64,000 nucleotides of DNA from Eucalyptus grandis (taxonomy: Eukaryota > Streptophyta > Magnoliopsida > Myrtales > Myrtaceae): assembly GCF_016545825.1 (NCBI RefSeq), contig NC_052618.1, positions 42,602,196 through 42,666,195 on the forward strand, written 5' to 3'. The notes below the pieces were generated by a model. It was not told where the DNA came from. It did no database searches and saw only the letters and a program-made list of their open reading frames with translations. Both the position numbers and the translations under genes were made by a program. This document shows, in pieces, positions 1 to 11,500 of this stretch (its first letter is position 1; every line of letters starts with the position of its first letter).

Positions 1-740
1 GACGCCGTTTTGCATGCTTTGACATGTAATTTTAAAAAATTAAATTTAGTTAAAATATTAAAAAATAATAATTTTAAAATTAAAAATTAAAAAAATTAAA
101 ATTAGATTTAGTTAAAAATTTTAAAAATAATTTAAAATTTAATTTAGTTAAAATATTAAAAATTAAAAATTTTAAAATAATTTTTTAAAAAATAAAAAAT
201 AATAATTTTAAATTAGATTTAGTTAAAATATTAAAAAATAATAATTTAAAAATTAAAAAATTAATAAAATTAATAAAATTAATAAAATTAATAAAAGGGG
301 GCCGGTGGTTGAGGGCCTTAGCCATCGCCCTCCCTTTTCAATTTTAATTTTAAAATTATTATTTTAATATTTTAGCTTTTAAAAATTATTTTTTAAAAAA
401 TATTTTAACTAAAAATAATTTTAAAATAATTTTTTATTTTTATAAATTTTATTTTTAAAAATTTTAACTAATTTTAACTTTAATTTTTTAATTTTTAACT
501 AAATCTCATTTGAAAATTATTTTTTTAATTATTTAAATTTTTTAATTTTAAAATTATTATTTTTAATATTTAACTAAATTTAATTTTAAAATTATTATTT
601 TTCAATATTTTAACTAAATGTAATTTTAAATTAATTATTATTTGAATTATTTTTATATTTTTAATTTTAAAATTATTATTTTTTAATATTTTAACTAAAT
701 TTAATTTTAAATTTATTATAAGAGGAAAAACTAGAGAGAG
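1..740. repeat. AT-rich foldback element with GC-rich centre, cut by window edge
   Basis: Two very AT-rich arms of TTTAAAATTA/TAATTTTAAA-type sequence flank a short GC-rich centre at about 296-334 (GGGGGCCGG ... GCCCTCCC), so the stretch can fold back on itself. The left end begins GACGCCGTT, which is also found inside the arms of the MULE-type foldback at 48311-49622. This suggests a related non-autonomous element whose left terminus lies outside the window. The right arm fades at about 710-740 without a mirror of the left arm's outer part, so no terminus or target duplication can be assigned. No coding potential was seen. Confidence 0.5.
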
Positions 741-1706
741 TTCCAAGGAAGGACAAAAGACAAAAAAGTACTAAACTTTGAATTTAGGAGAAAAGAAATT
801 AGGATTTTGGTTTCTAAGTAGGCTTGGACATTTGGAACTTGGTCTTGGACTGGTTACAATTAGTTCCAAAAATTTGGAACCTATTCTCAGATCCACTACA
901 CAAAAAAAAAAAAAAAAAAAAAAAAAACAAGATTGGCCAACGTATTCTCCTTGGGAATATTAAATAATTACTGGGTGGAAAAAAGGAAAATACTCTTAGG
1001 AAACCTATTTTGTATTAAAAACCATGTTGATCCACTACACAAAAAAAAAAAAAAAAATTAACATGAAAAAAAAAAAAAAAAAGGCCTATTGTATTAAAAA
1101 GTAACAGATTATATTTTACAATATTAGGAATACCTCTCAACTTGAAATTGGATCGAGTATAGTGATGAAAGGTCGAATTAGGGCGAAAGAGTGGTACTGT
1201 TTATATAAAAAAAAATGCTTTGTTGTACTTTGATAATTTAAATTTTTGGAGTAAGCGGCTCCACATGTATTTTAATTTAAGTAGTGAATATTTAAAACTT
1301 ATAAGTAGATCTATCTTTGATATCATGTTAAATTCTGTTACTATAATTTGTGCTATTAAAATACAAACGTGGGTTGAAAGTTAAAATGCAGCCCTGTGAT
1401 GTTCGCTTGACATCGTCTCGCGATTAGTGGAATGTTATTTCTTATAAAACCACCAATGAATACAAACTATACATATATATGTCACTGTTACTTTTATGGT
1501 ATGAATGTGAATATCATTTAAGAATCTAAACATTGACCAAGAAAACGAGTAAAGAAACCTCATATTTTATTCTGGACTAACCATTGTTTCTAGGGCCAGC
1601 TAATAAGATCCTAGCGTGTAGCTCAGGCAACCATAGTAAATTACCTCTAGTCTTTGCTGTGATCCAATTGCACTTTTCCTCAACTGGCCATATGTATGTA
1701 TGCTAA
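741..1706. other. Intergenic upstream DNA of K+ transporter copy 1
   Basis: No gene seen. It holds A tracts at 901-927 and about 1040-1080. From about 930 onward it aligns by eye, with gaps, to 19136 onward, which is the same position upstream of transporter copy 2. Shared pieces include GATTGGCC followed by CTCCTTGGGA-type sequence and a run around 1440-1500 matching 20220-20280. It is the left end of the duplicated block. Confidence 0.5.
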
Positions 1707-1793
1707 AAACTGAGGCGAATACATTGCATTATTGGAAACAGAGGCAAATACATTGTATTATTGGAAACAGAGGCGAATACACTGCATCATTGG
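1707..1793. repeat. Three tandem 29-bp units upstream of copy 1
   Basis: Three head-to-tail copies of a 29-bp unit (1707-1735, 1736-1764, 1765-1793), each ending ATTATTGG or ATCATTGG and differing at a few positions. The matching place upstream of copy 2 (about 20890-20920) has one partial unit (TCATTATTGGAAAC) followed by the same GCCCCTTAAA sequence, so the expansion is private to copy 1. No known binding motif is assigned. Confidence 0.8.
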
Positions 1794-1987
1794 AAAAAGC
1801 CCCTTAAATTAAGTTAAGAAGAGGAGTTAATAAAAATGACATTGGTAAATAAATAAGTTCAGAGGACCGGCTCATGGAAAACCATTACAGAAATGTATCT
1901 CAACTACCTTCTGCGGAAAGCGACAAAAGGATGCGACTTACCAAATGGACCAATGAGAGCAAGTCACCTTGAAAAGATATCTTATTA

Positions 1988-2877
1988 GAGGTGATTGGTT
2001 TCAGGGTAGGTGGCTCTCACCCTGGAACTAAGAACCGTCACTAAGGACTAATTTTGTAAAATGAGAATTGAGAACTGCCTATTGGTCTTGTGAATCCACC
2101 CTAGAACTAGACGCCGGTCTAGTCCGAATCCTGGGTGGATCTATGGAACTGGTCTAGTTTGGTAATACCTCATATGTGCTACATAATATAAAGTTTGAGA
2201 TCTGCATCATGCAAGACCAAATAGAAGGTAATAATACACTCAGTAAACTTTCTGATGCCCAACGGTGCTCGCCGAGGGCTTTACAAGAACCGTGTTCATG
2301 GAAGGGACGATGAGGGGGGTTTGATTGTGAAGTGTGAAAGAGATTGCCGACGTCTCACAAAGCTCGACTTTTTTCGAGTCATTGATAGATGTTAATGTCA
2401 TCCCATGCGCTCCTTAAATAAGAGCAAGATGTTGAAGTTTAGCTTCTTGGTTGCTGCTAGTGCTGTGCTTGTAGTTATAGACACAGTGGCTGCTTGGCTC
2501 ATGCTTTTTGAGTTTTGGGCGCAGCTTGTTTACTCACATAGTGATTTTAAGGGAAGCAGTGCCCGTTACGAATCCCTCCGCTTTCCTTTTTACACAGCCT
2601 TTTATTTTTTCGCTGTACCTACGAACAACAAGTCCTCTCTTCTCTTTGTACGTACGTATGTATGTAACGTATGTATGTAATGTATGTATAAACATAAAAG
2701 TACGATTCGGTCTGGGCATTCGGGTAGTCTGGATGGGTAGTTTTACACTGGAACCGAGAACTAGACCGCCCATCACTAATTCCAATTTATTGAAACCGGA
2801 AACCAGACTGAACCCTTTAAAAATTATCTAATTCTGGGTGTTCTAGGCGGCTCCCGATTCTTTTTCACAACCTCACA
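1988..2877. mobile_element. hAT-like non-autonomous insertion with 8-bp target duplication
   Basis: An 890-bp insertion bounded by the 8-bp direct repeat TCTTATTA (1980-1987 and 2878-2885). Upstream of copy 2 the flanking sequences are joined (GTCACCTTGAATAGAAATCC then TTTTATCCTGATCC near 21081-21113), which acts as an empty paralogous site. The ends GAGGTGATT and, reverse-complemented, TGTGAGGTTG are only loosely alike. An 8-bp duplication and short GAGGT-type ends fit hAT elements; no transposase is present. A 91-codon reading frame at 2405-2680 with a hydrophobic N-terminal stretch is not clearly a gene; it may be captured DNA. Confidence 0.65.
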
Positions 2878-3041
2878 TCTTATTATACTGATCCCTACAT
2901 ATGAAACAAACCGTTTGGCTGATACAATGTCAAACTATCGGAATAAACAAACCTCAATGATCACCCTCATTTTCTAATCGAGCTCTCCGCATGATTGGTC
3001 CAGCGGAATGTTCAGTTAAAACGTCTCGACTCCCGGGGCCC

Positions 3042-3048
3042 TATAAAG
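3042..3048 (+). promoter_or_regulatory. TATA box of K+ transporter copy 1
   Basis: TATAAAG lies about 65 bp before the ATG at 3113, inside a stretch that also matches copy 2 (GTTAAAACGTC ... CTATAAAG against GTTAAAGCGTC ... CTATAAAG). Conservation in both paralogues supports a core promoter. Confidence 0.65.
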
Positions 3049-3112
3049 AATAAAGAGCGGAATCATCATTTCACATGGGAGAAAGAAATTGAGCAGATTC
3101 CAGTGAGAACCG

Positions 3113-6100
3113 ATGGCGGTGGCGATGGGGGAAGAAGAAGGGCCGGAGTTCTCGACGGAAGCGAGAGAGGCGGAGAAGCTGAACATGAAGGAGCGGAAGG
3201 TCTCGTGGGCGAGGCTGCGCCGCGTCGACTCTCTCCACCTGGAGGCCGGTCGAGTCTCCATGTCCCACGCCCACTCGTCCGAGGTGCTCTTTGCAAATTT
3301 TGCATCTGTAAATGTTTTTTTATCAGCTAATTAATTCCATTTTCTGAATTTGAAACTGCAGTGAGATAGATCATTTTTATGTTTTTGTCATGGAATCATT
3401 TTCCTTATTAATCTTTCCATTATTTTGACCTATTCAAGAAATACAAGCGATGGGTAAATAAGTTTTACAGAAACAATTGGCTGCGTGACATGATAATGAT
3501 AAGCTAAGCACGATAAATTGATTCTAGTTTTTCCAATTGATGGACTTGTTAAAATCTTTTTTCCCCTCTTTTGTTTTTTCGATTAAATTGCTAATATAGA
3601 TTATTTATAGGTGACTTGGCAAAGGACAATGAGTTTAGCATTTCAGAGCCTAGGGTGATATACGGTGACATAGGGACGTCTCCACTCTATGTGTATGCGA
3701 GTACATTCACGAAGGGAATTAAGGACACTCAAGATATTCTTGGGGTTCTATCGCTAATTATCTACACGATTGTCCTCATCCCCATGCTCAAATACATCTT
3801 CATCGTCATCTTAGCCAACGACAATGGCGACGGTACTCACATATATCTCTATCATGCTTCACATGCTAGGATTATCAGCATATGACCATTTTCTGTAGGT
3901 TCACATGCCAATGTTATTTTCAGCTATTTCCTTCTTCTTTTTTTCTGTTGGTGACCAAAGACTAATTTTGCAATTCTAACTAGTGTGCCTCATTCTTGCG
4001 TGCAGGAGGGACGTTCGCATTGTACTCATTGATATGCCGATACGCAAAGGTAAGCTTGATCCCAAATCAGCAGCCGGAGGACCGAGAAGTTTCGAACTAC
4101 AAGCTCGACATTCCGTCGAACCAGTTGCGACGGTCTGAGAAGATCAAGGGTATGCTTGAGAACAGCAAGAGTGCCAAGATCACGCTCTTTCTTGTCACCA
4201 TCATGGCCACTTCGATGGTCATTGGCGATGGTGTTCTCACTCCATCTATTTCAGGTTTAGATCGCCATCCTATGTCGCGCTTTATCTATTACAATCCTTT
4301 CAAAGAATTCTTTCTCGTCATTTTATGCACAACACAACATAAATTTTGGCAATTTTCCGTTTTCATGTTCTCACAAATTTCAATCGTTATATATGAAAAT
4401 ATTTTGAAAAATTACATCAAGGATTCCTAATAGTGCACAGCATGATAAGGGCTTCTTTTTGCCAATGTTACGATGGAGACTTCAACAAGAAAACCGATAA
4501 TTTCACAAACCTCGTGTTAGAACAAAAGCCCACAAAGTCTGCTTCCTCCTTTTGAAGGAGAAAGTGTCTAATTGTTTTTCCTTTGGTACTGCACATGTAC
4601 ACTTCCGATCAGTCGTACCGAAGGTTTTGGGAAGAAACGTCAACCCTTTATCACAAAATAAACTAGATATTTTGTGCATCTTGAAAGCTAAGATAACCTC
4701 TCTGTTCCTTTTGTCTTTCTTTTGGGTTCCTGCAGTTCTATCAGCAGTGAGCGGGATCAAGTCACTGCACACAGGTAAATATTATTAGCAAATAGAAAAT
4801 ACAAATGCGCTTCTAAAATCAAGATACAACTCTCTTCTTTTTGTCACGCATATACTAATTTATCGATAGACGTATACTTATGTATGGACATGCAGATGCT
4901 GCGGTGGGGATATCGGTGGCGATCCTGATAATCCTCTTCTGCGTCCAAAGGTTTGGGACGGATCGCATCGGGTTCTCCTTCGCGCCCATTGTCTTAATAT
5001 GGTTCGTGCTCCTTAGCGGGATCGGGCTCTTCAACCTGTTCAAGTATGACATCGGTGTGTTGCGTGCCTTCAACCCTAAGTACATCGGTGACTACTTCAA
5101 ACGCAATGGCAAGCAAGCCTGGATATCGCTCGGCGGCATCTTCCTCTGCATTACAGGTCCGCGTGTTTTTTTTCCCTTTCTTTTGCTAGACAAGTAGGTT
5201 AAAATTTAAAGCTCATTAATATGGATGGTTGAATTAAATCAGGCACTGAGGCCATGTTTGCTGATTTGGGTCATTTCAATGTTCAAGCGATCCAAGTAAG
5301 TAGATACAATGTCCTCCGCCTTAACTTTCAACATAAAGAGGCTCCTTTTGACTTCTTTAGGAATAGTTAATCAATTTTGTTTTGATTATTATTATTTGCT
5401 TTAGGACTTCGTCCATTGAGGAAATGACGCCAATAACAGAAGCACAAACTTTCTGAATCTTGCTCTCTGAATTCGTGGTCCCAATCCAAACGCACATAAT
5501 TTAGTTCTCTCTATTTTATGAACCACACAATTGAAAGCGTCCACCGAACCTTTTCTTATATAGTCCTATGCACTAAAAATACGGCTAGTAACATGTGTTC
5601 CCATTGTTGCAAGTTTATTATTGGGGTGTACAATTGATGCAGATCAGCTTCTCCTTCCTCACATTTCCTACACTAGTGACCGCATATAGCGGACAAGCGG
5701 CTTATCTCATGAAGCACCCTGACCATGTTGACAACACTTTCTATGACTCAATCCCAGGTATGTAAAATTGAAATACCACGGTTCATGTAAATTTCATGAA
5801 AGGTAAGGTCTAGCCAAAAAAAAAAAAAAAAAAAATGATTAGTATGATTGCCATGATCAAGAATTAGAAAAATTGACCCGAATTAAGCTCCGGAAGGTAA
5901 ATCACGCGCAATGTCTTATCATGAGCCTGCAAAAGATTATAAGGCCTCCTGTCGGCAGTGTAAAGGAGCCTGCCTTTGACGATGTTTCGTGACTGCTGTT
6001 GATCGATGGGCAGGACCATTGTACTGGCCCACGTTCGTGGTCGCGGTTGCCGCAGCGATCATCGCGAGCCAGGCAATGATCTCGGGGGCGTTCGCCATCA

Positions 6101-7677
6101 TCTCACAGTCGCTGAGCTTGGGCTGTTTCCCAAGGGTCAAGGTGGTTCACACGTCGGCCAAGTACGAGGGCCAGGTTTACATACCGGAGGTGAACTACAT
6201 GCTCATGGTAGCTTGCGTCTTGGTCACTGCGTGCTTCCGGTCCACAACCAACATCAGCAATGCCTACGGTAAGCCCAAAAACATGGCTTCATAAAAGGAA
6301 AAATTGATTTGAAAAATATTTTTTGAAAACTGAATGCTTATATCACTTAAAATGATTAGTCAATTAAAAGAATTTCACTGTTGACGACAATTTATGTATA
6401 AATATTTAAGTCGACAATGAAAATATTTTTTGTTCGTTCATTTTTGTAAGTGATTCAAGCAATTATTAAAAAAAAAATGTTAACTCATATTCTGCAAAAC
6501 AAATAGAGCCCTCATTTCCATTCAAAACTTCTAATAAGGTTATATTAATTTGGACCTATTTTGGTGGCTTTTATTATATAGTTTGTCTCATGAATGTTTG
6601 GTTGCAGGAATTGCTGTGGCAAGTGTCATGATGATCACGACTTGCTTGGTCACTCTCATCATGCTCGTGATATGGAAGACACGCATATGGTGGATCGTGC
6701 TCTTCTTCACCATCTTCGGCTCGATCGAATTGCTCTATCTCTCGTCGGTCTACTACAAGTTCAAAGAGGGCGGTTTTCTGCCGCTTGTGTTCGCTGCCTT
6801 CCTCATGATCATCATGATCATGTGGCACTACGTCCACAAGCAACGGTACATGTACGAGCTCAAGAACAAGGTCTCAGCTGAGTTCATCAGAGATCTTGCT
6901 GCGAACCGAAGCATCAACCGGGTCCCCGGGGTTGCCTTCCTCTACTCTGAGCTCGTGCAGGGCATTCCTCCAATATTATCACATTTTGTGGAAAATATTC
7001 CGTCTATCCATTCGGTTCTAGTGCTCATCTCGATCAAGAACCTCCCGATCAGCAAGGTCGCACTCGAGGAGCGGTTCTTGTTCAGGCAAGTCGAACCAAG
7101 GGGCTTCAGGATGTTTCGCTGTGTTATACGGTATGGATACAATGACAAGATCGAGGAGCCGCACGAGTTTGAGCACCAATTGATGGAAAACTTGAAGGAA
7201 TTCATCCGGCATGAGTACTTCTTGCTCGAGGCCGGGAACAATGATCACAACCGAAAGGATGAGATGGCCAAAATCAATGGACCCCATTCGACATTGCTTG
7301 CAGAAGCTGGACAGGCCAAGGGATCAACCGTCCAAATGGTGGAGTCGCTGCCGCAGCCAGACCCGTCCAATCTCTCTTCCAGTTCTATCCAATCATTTAA
7401 CGTGGTCACGTCAACGAATTCTCCCAATCGAACTATGTTTAGTCCGATCCAAGTGGCCGAAGAGGAGATGCAATTTGTGCAGAAAGCAATGGAGAAGGGT
7501 GCGGTGTACCTCCTCGGGGAAGCCGAGGTGGTCGCCGAGCCAAACTCATCCGTGTTCAAGAAGATCATTGTCAACTACGCCTACAGTTTTCTCAGGAAAA
7601 ATTTCAGGCAAGGTGATAAAATTATGGCGATCCCAAGGAATAGGCTCCTAAGGGTTGGTATGACATATGAGATATGA
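3113..7677 (+). CDS. HAK5-like K+ transporter, copy 1 (one-base frameshift in exon 2; possible pseudogene)
   Basis: KT/HAK/KUP family K+ transporter, expected at the plasma membrane for high-affinity K+ uptake. Nine exons can be placed by GT-AG sites and by comparison with copy 2: 3113-3283, 3611-3832, 4006-4254, 4736-4774, 4896-5156, 5243-5295, 5643-5757, 6014-6268, 6608-7677 (TGA). Exons 3-9 have exactly the lengths of copy 2 (249, 39, 261, 53, 115, 255, 1070). Exon 2 is 222 instead of 223 bases: at 3653-3655 there is GGG where the reading frame needs one more base, just before the conserved [10 protein letters not shown] motif, so translation from the ATG goes out of frame and stops. No neighbouring splice site that I tested restores the frame. 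All other exons are open, so the lesion is recent or a homopolymer error. The protein would be about 811 residues, with an N-terminal acidic tail, [20 protein letters not shown], about 12 membrane spans and C-terminal MTYEI, typical of cluster I (HAK5). Confidence 0.9.
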
Positions 7678-7723
7678 ATGAAAAGAGAACACTGCTTGTG
7701 GTCATATATAATGTAGCAATTAT

Positions 7724-7895
7724 TAATGGGAAAGTCGCTAAATGCATGTTTGGAGTGAGAGCACACGTTTAGGAAATTTTATTTTATTTTTTGATGCCGA
7801 GAGGATCCGGCCTCAAAAAAAAAAAAAAAAAAAAAAAAAACATTTCCTTAACTTGTGCTCTCACTCCAAACATGCATTTAGCGACTTTCCCATTA
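7724..7895. repeat. Inverted repeat just after the copy 1 stop codon
   Basis: A left arm (7724-7779) is repeated as its reverse complement at 7842-7895. The first about 41 bases (from TAATGGGAAAGTCGC to GAGAGCAC) are perfect, followed by a short imperfect part. The roughly 60-bp loop holds GAGGATCCGGCCTC and a run of 26 A residues at 7815-7840. Copy 2 has a single copy of the arm (from about 25983) followed directly by the sequence that in copy 1 comes after the right arm. The inverted copy is therefore a private insertion, probably inside the 3' UTR, where it could form a long hairpin. Confidence 0.85.
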
Positions 7896-8649
7896 GTTAA
7901 ATGTTATGTTCACGTTTAATCACTATTGGCTTTCTTTAATAAAAAAACATATTTTGCAATGTACCTCTTGTGCATCTATTAATAAATGTTCTAGCCATGT
8001 TGTAAATTACCTTTTCCCTGGATGATGCAAGAAAATTCAATTAGTGAATCAATGATATCCACTAATGTTTCGGGCTGTTGATTAAACACGCTTAGTAGGC
8101 AGACGAGCTTGAGTATTGTTAGAAAATGTCTTGATTTTGAACTCAGTGAGAGAGGCCTGTCCGAGTTGAATTATAGGGAAGCATATCGATAAAGAGAAAG
8201 TCTGGAAATTAGATTTTGTGAACGTCCTAATTTGTGCCATTTGAACTCCTGATTTCCTTTTCGATGTTGGAGTCCAAGTTGGAGAAGGAATACGATGTCC
8301 TATATTACATATATTTCAAGAAGTGGTTCTATAGCTGCACAAAGAAAGAAGTCCACAAGCCATTTCAATTTTTCAAGTTTCTTTTTCTTGTATTTCACTC
8401 GGTAATTTGTGTAGTACATCCAATTGAGATCACTTCTTTTGCTGAAGGCGTGAGTATTTGAAAGCTGCAAGGTAATTCTCTATGATATGTCGAGCAATTA
8501 CATGAGATGTGTTCTCATCATGTGATGCCTCGCATGAACCAATTCACCACTTTCCATGTTGCAAATAGTGGTATAGTCCTTATGGGAATTACATAGTTTG
8601 CAAGGTTATGGGGATTGGGACAATTCAGATTGGAATGGACATTGGGGGT

Positions 8650-9590
8650 TGTTTAAACTAATAGATGTGAGGCATGACGATGTTGACTAAGAGAGCGTTG
8701 TTGAATGGTCGAAGACATGAAAGTTGGACTTGTGTGAGCATTGCATCTAATGGGAAATGATGCTAGATTAAATTTGGTATAGCTTGCATTCAGCCAAAAA
8801 TCGGTTAAGTACACATCATTGAGACGTCTAGAGCCCATATCCACATCCATCAAAAGAAAGTGTCTGCTATATGCTGACATACATTGACAATTATTCGAGG
8901 AACGTACGAATTTACTTTTTACGGTACAAATTCGAGGAATATGCTTGATTCAAGAAGTTTAAATCGAGTTGATCAAGAAGTAATTAGATAAGTAGATCAA
9001 GTATCAGAACAAATAGCAAGATTACTGAATCTTGCCAAAAAGAAGGGAATGCAAACACAAAACAATGCTTGAGACACCACAACAAAATGATGCCCTAGAA
9101 TGAATAATTGAATTCCACTTGAAGAAGCTCGATGTATGCTTTCATATGCAAAACTGGGCGAGGAATATTTTGTCGAAGTAGTGAACACGATTTATTACCT
9201 GGTCAATCGATCTCCATCATCTACTATCGAGTGGAAGACTTCTTAAGAAGTATGGTTGGTAAAACCTATTAATACTTCATATTATGAGAGTTTGGATGTC
9301 ATGCATATACCCATATGAGTGACATTAAGCTTGAGTCAAGGATGAAGAAGTGCATATTTCTAATTATGCACATAAAGTGGAAGTTTTTAGGAAGAAATTC
9401 ATCAATTCTAGTCACTTGGTTTTCTAGTCAACAAAGACATGATCTATGATGAGACTATTATGCTTCAATGGAGTTGTCACGAGACACAACTAGTAGAGCC
9501 AATGAATTATGACCTCAATAGTGAGATGAACCTGTAGGTGTAGACTCTGAAGACCTCATAGATAACAAAGGTTAAGAATGGAGGTGAGCA
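8650..9590 (+). mobile_element. Decayed Tork/Tnt1-type copia integrase remnant
   Basis: Full of stops, but the three frames together show copia pol. At about 8690-8890 there are remnants of a gag-pre-integrase and integrase start (NGRRHE-like, CEHCI, HSAKNRLS, then PHPSK and MLTYIDNYSR). At about 9130-9300 the integrase C-terminal part follows (RCMLSYAKLG, VNTIYYLVNRSPSS, EWKTS then EVW). Near 9310-9370 KLESRMKKCIFL matches the step after integrase. No LTRs were recognised. The sequence type differs from elements A, B and C and fits the Tork/Tnt1 lineage. Confidence 0.7.
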
Positions 9591-10559
9591 ATATTTCCTA
9601 AAGCTGGCCATATTATTGACATCCAAATATGTTTGCAAAGTTTGTCATACTTATTAAAGAAATTTTCTTAGAGATCAAATTCGCCCATAACGGTGGAATT
9701 CAATCCTTGATAAAAACCAATTAATTTATGCAACGTTCTATTTATTTCCTTCTACATGTAAAAGCTAGAGGCACAATAGATCATTAGTAGCTTGGTTTCC
9801 ATTCGGATAAATCATTTGTGCATTCCATAATGATTGAGGATAGAATTCACCAATAATGATGCAATCTAACTCCTAAATGAAAAATGTTTTTGTTCCATCA
9901 TCCTGCACTCATTTTTCTCATTGGACTTTTTTTTTCGCACTTTTAAACTAGGGATATCATTATAGTTTCCTTACCTTGGGCTTGGTGATCAAATGTTTTA
10001 TAGATCAAGGCTCCGAAATCAACGTTGCCAGCCCAATTTATTTTTTATGGTAAACCCCATTTGGGTTTGTTAGCTCAATCCGAGCTCATTAAGCCTTATT
10101 AATCGGCCCATCAAGTTCCCTAACCCAATTTAGGCCTAACTATAATAAACTTGGAAGACCAAGGAGAGCTTGGGCCCATCAAGCTCGGCCTGGCAACCAA
10201 CTCTGCTCGGCCCATCAAGCCTAAATCAAAACCTCAACAACCCTCCAGCATCTCTCACCAAACCTAATGCTTCGTGTGCTTTAGGGGACAAAAGGAATAT
10301 TAGTGATGTCACCTGGGAGTACAAGTGGAGAACCTCCTCTTTTTCCTCTCCACACCTACATGGTTGGCACCCTCTCTCTCCCCTCTCTCCTAATTCTAGC
10401 TTTGCTCTCTCTTTTCTTTTTCTTTTTTCTTTTTTTGGTTGAAGGTTCATGCTCATTTCCAAAGAGGACTCTCCATTATTCACTTAGCTCACTCTGGAGT
10501 ACACATAGCTTACTTTAGTCTCTCTCTCTATCTCTCCAACTTAGCCGACCTCTTCCCTA

Positions 10560-10561
<2 letters not shown>
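9591..10561. other. Intergenic, no gene recognised
   Basis: No coding region is supported. The part from about 10020 to 10260 has repeated GGCCCATCAAGC phrases reminiscent of LTR or leader DNA of old retroelements, but no boundary or partner repeat is visible. The part from 10310 to 10560 is pyrimidine-rich. Confidence 0.4.

Positions 10562-10631
<70 letters not shown>
10562..10631. repeat. (CT)n microsatellite
   Basis: About 70 bases of uninterrupted CT dinucleotides within a longer pyrimidine-rich stretch. The short reading frame that crosses it (poly Ser-Leu) is an artefact of the repeat. Confidence 0.95.
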
Positions 10632-10636
<5 letters not shown>

Positions 10637-10651
10637 CATTTTCCTTCTTTA

Positions 10652-11497
10652 GAGTGCATTTTGTTCAAGTTTGCAAATAAGTTTTGGGTATAATACAAAT
10701 GCTAAAAGTCAAAATTATTTGGGAAAATACAAATTGTATTTGGTAAAATCTCTTTGCAAATGAACTTTGAGTTGAACGCATGTTTGGCAAAGAAACTTTT
10801 GCAATAGGTTTTGGATATATATATATATTTGGAAAAATGAATCAAATCTTTTGTTGACCAGCAAAGGGCTACAACTGCTGGCGAGCCAAATCTAGCACCA
10901 ATGGCCGTCGAATGGGCGACCTCCTCCAATGAGGGTAGTCAAAGACCTCAAGCAACTCTTAGCAAGGGTCGATCTAGGTGATGGTCACATGACCCTTGTG
11001 AGACCTAAGCGAGGGTTGCCTGAGGCCATGAGACCCATGCGGCAGTCACTTGGGTCAAGTGGGTCTCACCGAGGGTCACTCAAGGTTGTGTGACCTCCAA
11101 TGGCCCTCGACTATGCTGCATGACCCTCATTGACGTTGCCCAACCTTGGGTGACCTCAACGAACAGCCGTTGGCACCAAATTTTACTCATCGGCAATCGT
11201 AGGCCTTCGTTATTCCAACGAAGAGTTGTCTCCTTTTTTTAATAAAAAAATTTAACCAAGGAAAAATCAGAAATTTGAAAAATTTGTGATGATAGTTTTG
11301 GAAGGTAAAAATTAGTTTCGGTATTTTGTCAAATGCTAAAAGCCCAATGATAATCCTTATTAGCATTGAGCTTTAAGCTTTCTCAAGACCAGCATTTGGC
11401 CGAAGGCTCATTCAAAATGATTGCCAAACATTCCAGCATTTTTTCAAGGGGCTTTAGAGATGAAAAATTCCTTGAGAATGCTAAACCAAACGCAACT
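10652..11497. mobile_element. PIF/Harbinger-type MITE with GC-rich core
   Basis: An 846-bp element flanked by TTA (10649-10651 and 11498-11500). The ends GAGTGCATTTTGTTCAAG and, reverse-complemented, AGTTGCGTTTGGTTTAG are imperfect inverted repeats of the TGCRTTTGGTT type common in PIF/Harbinger elements. The core (about 10850-11220) is rich in GAGGGTC/GACCCTC and GGTCACC phrases and resembles the core of the element at 12904-14253. No transposase is present. Confidence 0.6.
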
Positions 11498-11500
11498 TTA

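Larger units (their letters stand above)
930..8510 (+). repeat. Duplicated block 1 (contains K+ transporter copy 1)
   Basis: About 7.6 kb that aligns in the same orientation to 19136-26712. Matching parts are far-upstream sequence, the core promoter, all nine exons, splice sites, and about 0.8 kb after the stop (for example TAGGCAGACGAGCTT near 8096 against TAGGCAGGCCGAGCTT near 26224). Exons match best, while introns and flanks carry many changes and indels. The boundaries are approximate because the ends are diverged. Confidence 0.75.

Noticed and set aside
2405..2680. 91-codon frame with a hydrophobic N-terminal stretch, possibly a small membrane protein
   Set aside because: It lies inside the hAT-like insertion and shows no conserved family motif I can name; kept only as a remark.
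3284..3610. Alternative splice sites of intron 1 that might rescue the copy 1 frame
   Set aside because: The nearby acceptor at 3597-3599 adds 11 bases and an in-frame stop; the alternative donor at 3308 adds 24 bases and does not change the frame.
6574..7574. Antisense frames over the last exon of transporter copy 1 (and the same in copy 2)
   Set aside because: They mirror the conserved sense coding exon and have no independent support.
10439..10693. Reading frame with poly Ser-Leu
   Set aside because: It is only the translation of the (CT)n repeat.
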